NCBI GenBank assembly: GCA_964349045.1 | Contig: CAYGFI010000093.1 | Location: forward strand, 1 to 19,267 | Length of the DNA stretch: 19,267 nt | Origin: JACJXF01 sp964349045 | GTDB taxonomy: Bacteria; Bacteroidota; Bacteroidia; Bacteroidales; GCA-2748055 | Direction: 5' to 3' | Shown: piece by piece, positions 1 to 7,922 of the stretch | Layout of the letters: each line of letters starts with the position of its first letter | How positions within the stretch are numbered: position 1 is the stretch's first letter | The notes under the pieces: model-generated | The model's input: only the letters and a program-made list of their open reading frames with translations | Database searches by the model: none | What the model was told of the DNA's origin: nothing | Program-made: the position numbers and the translations under genes

Positions 1-2
1 AT

Positions 3-314
3 ATTTCATATTACCAGGGACTGAGTTATCTGAAGCTTGGTAACAAAGAAAAGGGAGATGAGATTTTTAATTTGTTGATTAAGAATGGTGAGGAGCAGGT
101 TAACAATGGAGATGATGTAAATTTCTTTGCCAAATTTGGAGAAAGCGAGAGCAGAAATGAATTAATGTCGCATGCATACCTGTTAAAAGGACTTGGTTAT
201 AAAGGTCTTGGCAAGCATAATCAGGCTAAAGAGAATCTGGACAAAGCTGTCAGTTTTTCAAACTCTAACCTGTGGGCTCGGGTTGAATATGATTGGAAGA
301 AGGCACAATATTAG
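3..314 (+). CDS. C-terminal fragment of a TPR protein (DUF5107-like), 5' end outside window
   Basis: The reading frame is open from the window edge and ends at TAA 312-314, so only the last 103 residues are seen. The pattern is TPR-like: an early segment reading SYYQGLSYLKLGNKEKGDEIF and a later one reading AYLLKGLGYKGLGKHNQAK are both helix-turn-helix repeats with the usual small/large residue spacing. The pair, separated by a linker with a phenylalanine-rich FFAKFG segment, resembles the C-terminal tail of large Bacteroidota proteins that carry an N-terminal DUF5107 sugar-binding-like domain followed by TPRs. That family assignment comes from memory of the tail pattern and is tentative; the TPR character is seen directly. 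An in-frame ATG at 72 is internal and should not be used as a start. No terminator is obvious in the 100 bases that follow. Confidence 0.6.
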   Translation: MSYYQGLSYLKLGNKEKGDEIFNLLIKNGEEQVNNGDDVNFFAKFGESESRNELMSHAYLLKGLGYKGLGKHNQAKENLDKAVSFSNSNLWARVEYDWKKAQY

Positions 315-416
315 ATTCACTTATATTAGCTGAAACTTAATCCGACTGTCAGGGATTAAACTAAATTTGATATTGCAAAACAAAAAGAAGTTTAATGTAT
401 CTAAAATTTATATATC

Positions 417-1964
417 ATGAAAAAAATCCTCCCACCGCTCTCACTCACACTCACACTCTTGCTCACACTCACACTCCCACTCTTCCTTCTCCTCCCCTCA
501 TGCAAGGGCCCCGAAGGCAAACCCGGAACAACCACCCCCGAATCCCTCGGTGTCTCCTCAGAGGCCATACTGAATTTTATTGAAGCTGCAGAGAAGAACA
601 GGACAGACGATCTGCATAGTTTCATACTGTTACGTCACGGGAAAATTGCTGCGCAGGGATGGTGGGATCCATACAATCCTGAAAGTCCCCACATGCTCTA
701 TTCGTTAAGCAAGAGTTTTACCTCTACGGCTATTGGTATGGCTCAATCAGAAGGACTGTTGAACATTAATGACAAAGTGATTTCGTTTTTCCCGGAAGAA
801 ACGCCTGTAAATCCTTCACAGAATCTCCAGTCAATGCGCATCAGCGACTTACTGAGGATGAATACGGGTCATAATGAGGATGCAACGGGCCGAATGACGA
901 AAGATACAACGAACTGGGTAAAAGCTTTCCTGGCCCTGGACGTTGAGCATAAGCCCGGTACACGCTTTGTATATAATTCCGCAGGTACCTTTATGCTTTC
1001 TGCCATTATTCAGAAAGTGTCGGGACAAACACTCCTTGAATACCTCACCCCAAGGCTTTTTGAACCGCTCGGTGTTGAAAATCCCAGCTGGGAGACTGCG
1101 CCGGGCGGTATCAGTGTCGGGGGATGGGGATTGAAGGTGCGCACACAGGATATCGCCAGCTTCGGACAACTCTATATTCAGAAAGGAATGTGGGAAGGGA
1201 AACAGCTTGTTCCCGAAGCCTGGGTCGACGAGGCAACAAAACTCCAGACTTCGAATGGCAGTGATCCTGAAAGTGACTGGGACCAGGGATATGGGTACCA
1301 GTTCTGGCGCTGCCGTCATAATCTATACCGGGGCGATGGAGCCTTTGGACAATACTGTATTGTATTTCCTGAACAGGATGCCGTGCTGGCCATCACCTCC
1401 GGAACCAGTGATATGGGTGCAATCATGAACCTCGTGTGGGATCACCTGCTGCCGGCAATGAAAGAAAAACCATTGGATGAAAATAGGGATGCCTTTAATA
1501 AATTACAAGGCAAACTAAGCAGCTTAAGCCTTTCCCTGGTAAAAGGAGAACCGGATTCGCCTCTGGCGGAAAACATTTCGGAACAGGTTTACACCATTAA
1601 GCCCAATAAAGAAGGTGTTACTGAAATAGTTCTTCACATGAAATCCGATATACAATCGATCAGTTTTGCAATGGGTGAAAAATCTCTCGATATACCCATA
1701 GGATTTGGAACATTCAGGAACGCCGGTATTACGATGCCTTCGGGTACAGAAGAAGCTGTAGCATCATCTGCCGGATGGATTTCACCGGACACGCTGAAGG
1801 TCCGTTCATATCTCTATGAAACACCTTTTTATCATACTTACACTATTGTGTTTAAAGGGAATAAAGTAAGTATGATAAAAAAAGTAAATGTGGGTTTTGG
1901 GCCTGACTTATCCAACGAGATAATAGGAATAAAAAAGAAGATTACTCTCGGGAAAGATACATAA
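417..1964 (+). CDS. Beta-lactamase-fold serine hydrolase lipoprotein (class C/esterase-like)
   Basis: 515 residues. The N-terminus is a lipoprotein signal peptide: MKK, a long L/T-rich hydrophobic stretch, then LLPSC with the lipidated Cys at about position 29, so the mature protein should sit in the envelope. The serine beta-lactamase/penicillin-binding fold is clear: the SxxK nucleophile motif is S96-L-S-K99, the second motif is Y186-N-S188, and a GDGAFGQ segment near 306-312 sits where the third (KTG/HxG-like) motif is expected. The family includes class C beta-lactamases, esterases and D-aminopeptidases, so substrate cannot be assigned. Residues after about 350 form an extra beta-rich C-terminal domain seen in many Bacteroidota members. 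The signal peptide is written in a repetitive CTCACA-type sequence (see findings). ATG 417 is chosen because it gives the intact signal peptide. It appears monocistronic. Confidence 0.9.
   Translation: MKKILPPLSLTLTLLLTLTLPLFLLLPSCKGPEGKPGTTTPESLGVSSEAILNFIEAAEKNRTDDLHSFILLRHGKIAAQGWWDPYNPESPHMLYSLSKSFTSTAIGMAQSEGLLNINDKVISFFPEETPVNPSQNLQSMRISDLLRMNTGHNEDATGRMTKDTTNWVKAFLALDVEHKPGTRFVYNSAGTFMLSAIIQKVSGQTLLEYLTPRLFEPLGVENPSWETAPGGISVGGWGLKVRTQDIASFGQLYIQKGMWEGKQLVPEAWVDEATKLQTSNGSDPESDWDQGYGYQFWRCRHNLYRGDGAFGQYCIVFPEQDAVLAITSGTSDMGAIMNLVWDHLLPAMKEKPLDENRDAFNKLQGKLSSLSLSLVKGEPDSPLAENISEQVYTIKPNKEGVTEIVLHMKSDIQSISFAMGEKSLDIPIGFGTFRNAGITMPSGTEEAVASSAGWISPDTLKVRSYLYETPFYHTYTIVFKGNKVSMIKKVNVGFGPDLSNEIIGIKKKITLGKDT
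428..476 (+). repeat. Short tandem repeat (CTCACA-like) inside the signal-peptide coding region
   Basis: This stretch is made almost only of CTCACAC-type hexamers with interruptions (CTCACTCACACTCACACT, then CTTGCTCACACTCACACTC). It encodes the alternating Leu/Thr hydrophobic core of the lipoprotein signal peptide. Six-base units keep the frame, so expansion or contraction would change the length of the h-region without killing the gene. Confidence 0.7.
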
Positions 1965-2025
1965 ACAAGTTTTCATATTCGAAAAAAAGTTTCAATCTTC
2001 TAATGGTCAACCTTAAACGAAATCA

Positions 2026-2052
2026 GTCCCTTTAGGGACTTTATATAGGTAG
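2026..2052 (-). repeat. Outer REP element, left copy
   Basis: Read on the minus strand this is CTACCTATATAAA followed by the hairpin GTCCC-TAAA-GGGAC. It matches the right-hand outer element at 2622-2648 at 23 of 27 positions and lies in opposite orientation. The stem can extend to 6 bp (2025-2040). Confidence 0.75.
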
Positions 2053-2074
2053 AAAAGCATCGCCGATATATTTA

Positions 2075-2098
2075 TTAAGTGCCGTCAGGCACGATATA
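2075..2098 (-). repeat. Inner REP-like hairpin, left copy (overlaps the 3' end of the RAYT gene)
   Basis: On the minus strand: TATATC, the hairpin GTGCC-TGAC-GGCAC (2079-2092), then TTAA. It encodes the last residues VPDGT and the stop of the transposase. It mirrors the inner hairpin at 2576-2599, which has the same TATATC and TTAA flanks and the same TGAC loop. Confidence 0.65.
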
Positions 2099-2563
2099 TT
2101 CAATTTCAACCGGTTTAAAAATAAATCGGTCATCATATTCAATATCATATTCTTTCAAAAGATCCAGGTATTCTTCTAAAAAGGTTTTTCTTGTGTGATG
2201 TTCCTGTTGATGCTGTATGTAACGAATTATCCTGGGCAGATCAGTCTTGGCATACGAAAAGGCACCATATCCTTCCTGCCATGAGAATTTGCCACCAACA
2301 AATCTTTTTTCATTAATCCATTTTGAGGAGCTTCCCTTAATATCCTGCATTAAATCAGATAATGATTGCGTTGGTCTTAATCCGAAAAGGATGTGGATGT
2401 GATCAGGCATACCATTAATAGCTAACAATTTGTGTTTGTTATTTTGTATTATCCCGGTAATGTATTTGTATAAATCATCTTTCCAATTTTTAAGAATGAT
2501 GGAACCCCGATCCTGGACTGTAAAAACAGCCTGAATATGGATTTGTGTGTATGTATTTGCCAT
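2075..2563 (-). CDS. REP-associated tyrosine transposase (RAYT, IS200/IS605-like Y1 transposase)
   Basis: 162 residues. It has the HUH metal-binding motif in PDHIHILFG (H55 and H57) and, downstream, a GYGAFSYAK segment followed by RYIQHQQEHH, where Y115 is the likely single catalytic tyrosine. This is the Y1_Tnp fold that cuts and joins single-stranded DNA at hairpins. The protein has the length and C-terminal extension (KTFLEEY...) of the domesticated RAYT class rather than a minimal IS200 transposase. It is flanked on both sides by stem-5/loop-4 hairpins in inverted orientation, the expected REP substrates; the inner left hairpin overlaps its own 3' end. There is no accessory TnpB. The gene looks intact, with a start at ATG 2563, an all-residue match to the family from MANTYTQI onward, and no frameshift. 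Confidence 0.92.
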   Translation of the reverse strand: MANTYTQIHIQAVFTVQDRGSIILKNWKDDLYKYITGIIQNNKHKLLAINGMPDHIHILFGLRPTQSLSDLMQDIKGSSSKWINEKRFVGGKFSWQEGYGAFSYAKTDLPRIIRYIQHQQEHHTRKTFLEEYLDLLKEYDIEYDDRFIFKPVEIEYIVPDGT

Positions 2564-2575
2564 GGTGTTTGTTCT

Positions 2576-2599
2576 TATATCATCCCTGACGGGATTTAA
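2576..2599 (+). repeat. Inner REP-like hairpin, right copy
   Basis: TATATC, the hairpin ATCCC-TGAC-GGGAT (2582-2595), then TTTAAA. It lies 12 bases upstream of the transposase start and is the inverted partner of the hairpin at 2075-2098. Confidence 0.65.
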
Positions 2600-2621
2600 A
2601 TTTAGTCCCTATTAATTTTGG

Positions 2622-2648
2622 CTACCGATATGATGTCCCTAACGGGAC
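2622..2648 (+). repeat. Outer REP element, right copy
   Basis: CTACCGATATGAT followed by the hairpin GTCCC-TAAC-GGGAC (2635-2648). It is the inverted partner of 2026-2052. A lone half-site GTCCC lies at 2605-2609. Confidence 0.75.
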
Positions 2649-2973
2649 AATTGAACCCCAGGTTTAATATTGCCTTAAAATTTCAATAAACTTAATTCAA
2701 TAAAAACAAATTTAATGCATTGTCTTTGAATCCACTTAATGAAGGTAATTTAACTGACCCAACAAAAAAAGAGTCCATTATTAATCATTGCCGATACTCA
2801 TAAAGAATAAATAGTAAATAACCTATACCAGTCCTGTTATGAGCATTTAAGACTTTAGGATTTGTACAATTATTATTAAAATCATTCATATAAAATTTCA
2901 CCTGGTAAAACATCATTTTATAATACACAAGGGACACAAATTCAATAATTTACAGTTTCAATTACACCCAATC
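2649..2973. other. Intergenic region, AT-rich, no feature recognised
   Basis: About 325 bases between the REP unit and the 3' end of the GH16 gene. It holds no long open frame, no strong palindrome and no clear terminator on either strand. Confidence 0.6.
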
Positions 2974-4095
2974 TTAAGATTTAATGAATTTCAGGTACTC
3001 TGTATATCCATCTCTCTGTATAGAAATAAAGTAAAGCCCCTTCCCAAGATCATTTACCGGGATACTGCTATTATTCTGAATGGTACCGAACGATTTTATC
3101 TCCTGCCCGGAAGTGTTAACAATAGAAATTCCCGTTGCGCCGTGATATACATCAGAATCCCAGCTCAGGGTAATATTATCTTGGCCGGGATTGGGGAATA
3201 TTTTAAAGGGATTGGTCTTAGTCATTGAACTGATACCTGCCGGGTACTGGTACTCTCCAACCTCATATACCCTCACATAATCTACAAGGAAAGAATCGGG
3301 ATACACTGCTTTCCCCGGATCATTTGCCCACCAGTTGTTAATAGCCCATGACTCGGTGGATATCTCACCGGTTACTTTAACATAGCCCGGCTGGTTGCAT
3401 ACCCCACCTCCTTTGGATCGCCAGGTTTCTTTCCCGTCAATAAAGAATACATACATCTCAGGATACCATTCCATGGCAAACGTGTGGAACCCATCCCGGA
3501 TGCCGGCAGGATTCAATTGTTTCCCTGTACTTTTGTGATCTGTCCCATACCCGTCCCAGTGAAACGCGTAGTTTATGAGGTTTGTCCACCCGAAGCCTTC
3601 CATAATATCCACTTCCACGCCATCAACACCCCCGTTGCCAACGGAGCCCACATTACCCTGCATCATCCAGAAAGCAACCCACCAGCCGGGCTGGGTAGGC
3701 AGCTGACACCTGATTTCAAATTTCCCATAAAGTTTGCTGAACTTTCCTTTTGAGCGAAGGGCTCCCACGCTATAGTCGCATGAATCCCCATCGTTGTTTT
3801 TATCGGCAATTTTACGAACCCGTATCACCAGGTTGCCATTTCCGTCGAGATAGGAATCCTCTTTGCTCCACCACCCATCCGGACCGGCAGTATTATTCCG
3901 GCGGTTGTATTCCTGGCGTTCCCATTTGGCGCCATCGGGAGCTCCTGTGCCATCGAACTCATCCGACCAGACCAGATCACCTGTGGTTTCCCGGGAATAA
4001 TCCTGGGAAAACAAGATATTTCCTTTAGGGTAAAAGAACAGTACTATTAAAAGGGAGGGTAATAATTTACCGGTAAATTGCATAAGGTTTTTCAT
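2974..4095 (-). CDS. Secreted GH16 beta-glucanase (laminarinase-like) with T9SS sorting domain
   Basis: 373 residues. Residues 1 to about 30 are a Sec signal peptide with a LLIVLFF core. The GH16 domain runs from about 40 (LVWSDEFDG) to 280; the catalytic signature is E161-V-D163-I-M-E166, the ExDxxE form of bacterial endo-beta-1,3(4)-glucanases, where E161 is the nucleophile and E166 the acid/base. The flanking GWWVAFWMM segment matches the conserved substrate-cleft strand. From about 297 (FKIFPNPGQD) to the end is a T9SS type A C-terminal sorting domain, so the enzyme should be exported across the outer membrane and surface-anchored or released. Exact glucan specificity cannot be read. ATG 4095 gives the full signal peptide; no Shine-Dalgarno is visible, which is normal in this phylum. 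It diverges from the ATPase gene at 4358. Confidence 0.93.
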   Translation of the reverse strand: MKNLMQFTGKLLPSLLIVLFFYPKGNILFSQDYSRETTGDLVWSDEFDGTGAPDGAKWERQEYNRRNNTAGPDGWWSKEDSYLDGNGNLVIRVRKIADKNNDGDSCDYSVGALRSKGKFSKLYGKFEIRCQLPTQPGWWVAFWMMQGNVGSVGNGGVDGVEVDIMEGFGWTNLINYAFHWDGYGTDHKSTGKQLNPAGIRDGFHTFAMEWYPEMYVFFIDGKETWRSKGGGVCNQPGYVKVTGEISTESWAINNWWANDPGKAVYPDSFLVDYVRVYEVGEYQYPAGISSMTKTNPFKIFPNPGQDNITLSWDSDVYHGATGISIVNTSGQEIKSFGTIQNNSSIPVNDLGKGLYFISIQRDGYTEYLKFIKS

Positions 4096-4293
4096 TAGGT
4101 TCGGTAGTATCTGAGATATGATCTGTGAGTCTTCGGTTCAGTTTTAGCACTGGTAAAGATAAACTCTTTTAAATAATTAGCATTATTCCGGGAGGTGTAG
4201 TTGGAACAGATACGAAGGATGCTGAAAAAGTATATCTGCAAGATCATATTGATGCTATTCCCTTTATCGATTGATATTTTTAAGAATATATAG

Positions 4294-4320
4294 TAATTTG
4301 CACAAGTATTGTGCAAATTA
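4294..4320. promoter_or_regulatory. Perfect 12-bp-arm dyad (operator-like, copy 1)
   Basis: The arms TAATTTGCACAA and TTGTGCAAATTA are separated by GTA. It lies between the divergent GH16 and AAA_14 genes, 38 bases before the ATPase start. A related copy follows 32 bases downstream. Confidence 0.6.
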
Positions 4321-4328
4321 TTTAGTAT

Positions 4329-4349
4329 ATTGCACACGAATTGTAAAAT
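4329..4349. promoter_or_regulatory. Degenerate dyad (operator-like, copy 2)
   Basis: ATTGCACACGAATTGTAAAAT aligns without gaps to the first dyad: the TTGCACA half is identical, the spacer has one shared G and A, and the TTGT half is kept. The start-to-start distance is 32 bases, about three helical turns. Confidence 0.45.
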
Positions 4350-4357
4350 ATATTCAA

Positions 4358-5575
4358 ATGATCATACAGCGTTTGCTTTTTAAAACCTTGCGGGATGAGG
4401 TGAACAATCCGAAGATTACCGTTTTAACGGGCAGCCGACAGACAGGCAAAACCACAGCGCTTAAAAATTTGCTTGAGGAGCTACCCAATGGACGATACCT
4501 GAGTTTTGACAATATATCGGATCTTACCCTCTTTACAAATAACCCCGACCTCTTTGCGGAACAATACATCGATCCGTATGATCAGCTCTTCCTCGATGAA
4601 TTCCAGTATGCTCCACAGGGAGGCAAAATACTTAAATACTTGTATGACAGGCTTCAAAAAGGAAAAAAATTGTTTATATCAGGATCATCAGGGCCTGACC
4701 TGGCTATCCATTCCCTGCAATTTCTTACCGGACGTGTCAGCCTGATCGAAGCTCACCCGCTTAGCTTCGCGGAATTTCTTTCATTTAAAGACAGCGAAAA
4801 GAAAGTTCTGCTTACCAAAGAAAGGACTAGTCAGGATTTTGAACAGATAAGCAATTACCTTGCTGAATACTTATGTTATGGAGGGTATCCGGGAGTGGTA
4901 ATATCCGAAAACAAGGAAATGGAACTTGAGAACTTCATTAACATTTATCTGCTGAAAGAAATACGGGAGATTCTGAATTACAAAAACCATTTTGAATTTG
5001 ATACCCTTCTCCGGCATCTGGCTACCAGGGACAGTCAGTTACTGAACATTTCAAACCTGGCTATCGATACAGGTATCAACCGGAACAAAGTGAAGGAGCT
5101 TCTTTCAATTCTTGAAAAGACTTATCTCCTGCATCAGCTGAGACCATACTTTTCGAACAAAACCAAGGAACTTATTAAGAGCCCGAAGACCTATCTTGCC
5201 GATCTGGGACTGAAGAACATCCTTCTCCGGAATTTTAACCCGATACATCTTCGCCAGGACAAGGGCGCCATACTCGAGTCTTTTATCCTTAACACGCTTA
5301 CCCAGCACGGGAAATTGCCCCATTTCTGGAATGAGGCCAACCAACACGAAATGGATTTTGTATTGGCTGAAAATGGAAGAATCATTGGTATCGAGGTTAA
5401 ATCCAATCTTCCTGACCTAAAACTAAGTCCGTCTGTGAAAACATTCATACAAAAACACCAACCGGAAATTGTATATGTTTTCAACCTGAATATTCAGGGA
5501 AAACAGCAACTTGGAAAAACAGAAATCATCTTCACCCATCTTCTCAATATTTTTAATTCGGGAATTCTGGATTAA
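4358..5575 (+). CDS. AAA_14 family ATPase with C-terminal DUF4143 (PD-(D/E)XK-like) domain
   Basis: Starting at ATG 4358 the protein has 405 residues and begins directly with the conserved MIIQRLLFKTL core. An upstream in-frame ATG at 4271 would add 29 residues translated through the operator-like dyads and is rejected. The Walker A motif is GSRQTGKTT (about 25-33), Walker B is LFLDEF (77-82), followed by the sensor-like ISGSS and by the family motifs GR...PLSFAEF and GGYPGVV. The C-terminal part carries LADLGLKN, ILESFILN and a nuclease-like EMDFVL...GIEVKSN (D333, E346, K348), as in DUF4143. These orphan ATPases are common and multi-copy in anaerobic bacteria and archaea. Their role is unknown: links to mobile DNA or toxin-like behaviour have been suggested, but nothing here proves it. 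All motifs look intact. Confidence 0.92.
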   Translation: MIIQRLLFKTLRDEVNNPKITVLTGSRQTGKTTALKNLLEELPNGRYLSFDNISDLTLFTNNPDLFAEQYIDPYDQLFLDEFQYAPQGGKILKYLYDRLQKGKKLFISGSSGPDLAIHSLQFLTGRVSLIEAHPLSFAEFLSFKDSEKKVLLTKERTSQDFEQISNYLAEYLCYGGYPGVVISENKEMELENFINIYLLKEIREILNYKNHFEFDTLLRHLATRDSQLLNISNLAIDTGINRNKVKELLSILEKTYLLHQLRPYFSNKTKELIKSPKTYLADLGLKNILLRNFNPIHLRQDKGAILESFILNTLTQHGKLPHFWNEANQHEMDFVLAENGRIIGIEVKSNLPDLKLSPSVKTFIQKHQPEIVYVFNLNIQGKQQLGKTEIIFTHLLNIFNSGILD

Positions 5576-5581
5576 GAATAC

Positions 5582-5622
5582 TCATAGTTTTTTTATTGGA
5601 ATTGATGACCTAAAAACTATGA
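5582..5622. terminator. Possible weak terminator hairpin after the AAA_14 gene
   Basis: An inverted repeat TCATAGTTTTT / AAAAACTATGA with a 19-base loop begins 7 bases after the stop codon. There is no clean U-tract after it, and the stem is AT-rich, so the terminator call is uncertain. Confidence 0.3.
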
Positions 5623-5849
5623 ATAACTTTATAATTACCCCATCATCTGACACATATCCTTTACGAAATGCCCAGGTTTGCAGTTTACAAAACTTTATTC
5701 AACATCATTTGGCGAAAATCTGAAGACCTGTTTATAAGGGTAATACCCATATATAATGTACCCCAATTTTAAGACAGTGATTTAAGATGTTAAAATAAAT
5801 CTTATATTACCTGCACTATGGATAAGAAAAACCAAACAACCCATAAAAA

Positions 5850-7580
5850 ATGCGACAATTTAGAAATCTTATAATCCTGACATTCTGCCTTGCCGGATGT
5901 CAGTCAACAATTAACCGCTCAGACCAATCAAATCCAAAAACATTCTGCAATCCTGTGAACCTTAGCTACAGGTTCTGTATCGATGAGCCCTCACGAAGAG
6001 AGGCCGCCGACCCTACTATTATTCGTTTCAGGGACAGGTATTTCCTGTTTGCATCAAAATCGGGTGGCTATTGGCATTCGGAAGGTTTAACGGATTGGAA
6101 TTTTATTGAAACCGGCGAAATCCCTACCGAAGAATATGCCCCAACGGCAATTGTCATTGAGGATACTTTATATTTCCTGGCATCTTCAAACGAAAAAAGC
6201 ACTTTATACAAATCTACTGATCCCTTTAGCGGCAAATGGAGCGTTGCAAGGGAGAAACTTGAAATTCCCGTTTGGGATCCTGCTTTCTTTCTTGACGATG
6301 ATAACCGCCTGTATCTTTTCTGGGGATGCTCGAATGTAAAGCCCATTTATGGAGTTGAGCTGGATTACAGGAATAATTTTTCATTTATCGGGAAACCGGC
6401 GGAACTGATACATGCCAATCCCGGGCAGTATGGATGGGAAGTTCCCGGCGACTACAATACCCTGATTCGGCAAAGTCCATGGATAGAAGGAGCCTGGATG
6501 AATAAACACGGGGGAAAATACTATTTACAATATGCCGGACCGGGAACGGAATATAAAAGCTATTCCGACGCGGTATACGTTTCAGACAATCCTCTCGGGC
6601 CCTATGCTGTTCAGCCTCATAATCCATTTGCATATAAACCGGAAGGATTCACCGCCGGCGCCGGTCATGGCAGCACTTTTACCGACCCATACGGAAATTA
6701 CTGGCATATCGGTACGATAACAATTTCCCAAAAGCATATGTTTGAGCGCAGGCTTGGTTTATACCCCACCTTCTTCGATGAGCAGGGCACACTTCATTCC
6801 ACTACAAAATATGCCGATTACCCTTATATCATCCCGGAAAAGAAGATCTCCGGTTTTGAAGATATTTTCACGGGATGGATGATTCTTTCTTATGCAAAAA
6901 ACCTTGAAGTATCCTCATCAGTTGATTCACTTCCTCCCGTGAATATGACCGATGAAGATATAAGAACTTACTGGGCAGCCAAAAGCGGCAATCCCGGTGA
7001 ATTTGCCATTCTCGATCTGGGGAATTTATGCGATGTTTATGCTGTACAGATAAATTTCGCCGAAGACAAAACGGAAATTTATGGCAGAACGCCGGGTATC
7101 TCTCACAAGTACATGCTCGAATATTCAGACAATAAGGAAACGTGGTTAACCCTTACAGATAAGTCAAAAAACGAAACCGATAATTCGCACGATTACATAC
7201 AACTCCCGGGTAAAATTTCCTGCAGGTATTTAAAAATAACCAACATCGAAGTACCCGGAGGAAATTTTGCGATAAGCGGATTCAGGGTTTTTGGCAAAGG
7301 AAATGGTGATGTTCCTGAACAAATTAGCAGGTTTGCTGCAGGGCGAAATCCTGCTGACAAAAGAAGTGTAAGTCTGTCATGGAATAAATCCGAAAATGCA
7401 GACGGGTACACGATCAGCTTTGGTATTAATAAAAACAGGTTGTATCACAATTACATGGTCTATAGCGATACCACCCTTACAATAAACAGCCTTGATGCTA
7501 AGCAGGATTACTATTTTACAATTGAATCTTTTAATGAAAATGGGATAACAAAAAGTGAAGATGTTTTTATTGCAAAATAA
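5850..7580 (+). CDS. GH43-family glycosidase lipoprotein with discoidin-like and FnIII-like C-terminal domains
   Basis: 576 residues. The signal peptide ends in CLAGC with lipid-Cys at 17. The five-bladed GH43 domain spans about 35-330; the three expected acids are visible: D54 in EAADPTI (general base), D143 in VWDPAFF (pKa modulator) and E213 in WIEGAWM (general acid). H273 in AGHGSTF is also conserved. GH43 enzymes act on arabinan, xylan or galactan side chains; the subfamily cannot be set by eye. About 345-475 resembles an F5/8 type C (discoidin) carbohydrate-binding domain, with AILDLGN and the GISHKYMLEYSDN segment typical of the fold. About 490-576 looks like FnIII (VSLSWNKSENADGYTISFG). 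No T9SS tail; the lipid anchor would hold it in the envelope. No SusC/D neighbour. Confidence 0.9.
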   Translation: MRQFRNLIILTFCLAGCQSTINRSDQSNPKTFCNPVNLSYRFCIDEPSRREAADPTIIRFRDRYFLFASKSGGYWHSEGLTDWNFIETGEIPTEEYAPTAIVIEDTLYFLASSNEKSTLYKSTDPFSGKWSVAREKLEIPVWDPAFFLDDDNRLYLFWGCSNVKPIYGVELDYRNNFSFIGKPAELIHANPGQYGWEVPGDYNTLIRQSPWIEGAWMNKHGGKYYLQYAGPGTEYKSYSDAVYVSDNPLGPYAVQPHNPFAYKPEGFTAGAGHGSTFTDPYGNYWHIGTITISQKHMFERRLGLYPTFFDEQGTLHSTTKYADYPYIIPEKKISGFEDIFTGWMILSYAKNLEVSSSVDSLPPVNMTDEDIRTYWAAKSGNPGEFAILDLGNLCDVYAVQINFAEDKTEIYGRTPGISHKYMLEYSDNKETWLTLTDKSKNETDNSHDYIQLPGKISCRYLKITNIEVPGGNFAISGFRVFGKGNGDVPEQISRFAAGRNPADKRSVSLSWNKSENADGYTISFGINKNRLYHNYMVYSDTTLTINSLDAKQDYYFTIESFNENGITKSEDVFIAK

Positions 7581-7922
7581 TTCAACCAGGGGAATAAAAC
7601 CAGTAACTACAATTATTTTAAACAAGTCATTTCTGTGGAACTTATAATAAATATGCCTTATTGAGGCACAATTTAATATTACCCTTTAGTCTATTAATGA
7701 AAACTCTGCCTGGACTGTGAGTTTTAATCCATATTATTGGGAAACAGGAATTAAGATTAAGTTGTAATATTATTTTTCTGAACTGATAGTATCTGTAAGT
7801 GATGGCGAAAGACGCATTTGAATAGTAACCCTTAGTTTTTCTCAAAATCATAAAAAACTATAGATTTGAAAAAAAATATAACTGCTTAATTTGATTCTTT
7901 ATTAATTTAGGAAGGGGGATTT
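7581..7922. other. Intergenic region with one small hairpin
   Basis: About 340 bases. The only structure seen is TGCCT-TATTG-AGGCA at 7654-7668, a weak stem without a U-tract. A 69-codon minus-strand frame (7642-7851) has no family features and is not called. Confidence 0.5.
7909..7918 (+). promoter_or_regulatory. Purine-rich ribosome-binding-like site
   Basis: AGGAAGGGGG ends 4 bases before ATG 7923. Strong Shine-Dalgarno-like sequences are not general in this window, and this one supports the upstream start that includes the signal peptide over the internal ATG at 8001. Confidence 0.5.

Noticed and set aside
849..1319. 156-codon minus-strand frame inside the beta-lactamase-like gene
   Set aside because: Antisense to a gene with all catalytic motifs; no domain of its own.
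2025..2040. Rho-independent terminator of the beta-lactamase-like gene
   Set aside because: The hairpin better fits the outer REP element, as its flanking CTACC box is conserved in the partner at 2622-2648; a secondary terminator role is possible.
4095..4337. 80-codon minus-strand frame upstream of the GH16 gene
   Set aside because: It covers the intergenic dyads and ends exactly at the GH16 start; composition is that of AT-rich non-coding DNA.
7642..7851. 69-codon minus-strand frame
   Set aside because: AT-rich intergenic sequence without signal peptide, domain or start context.
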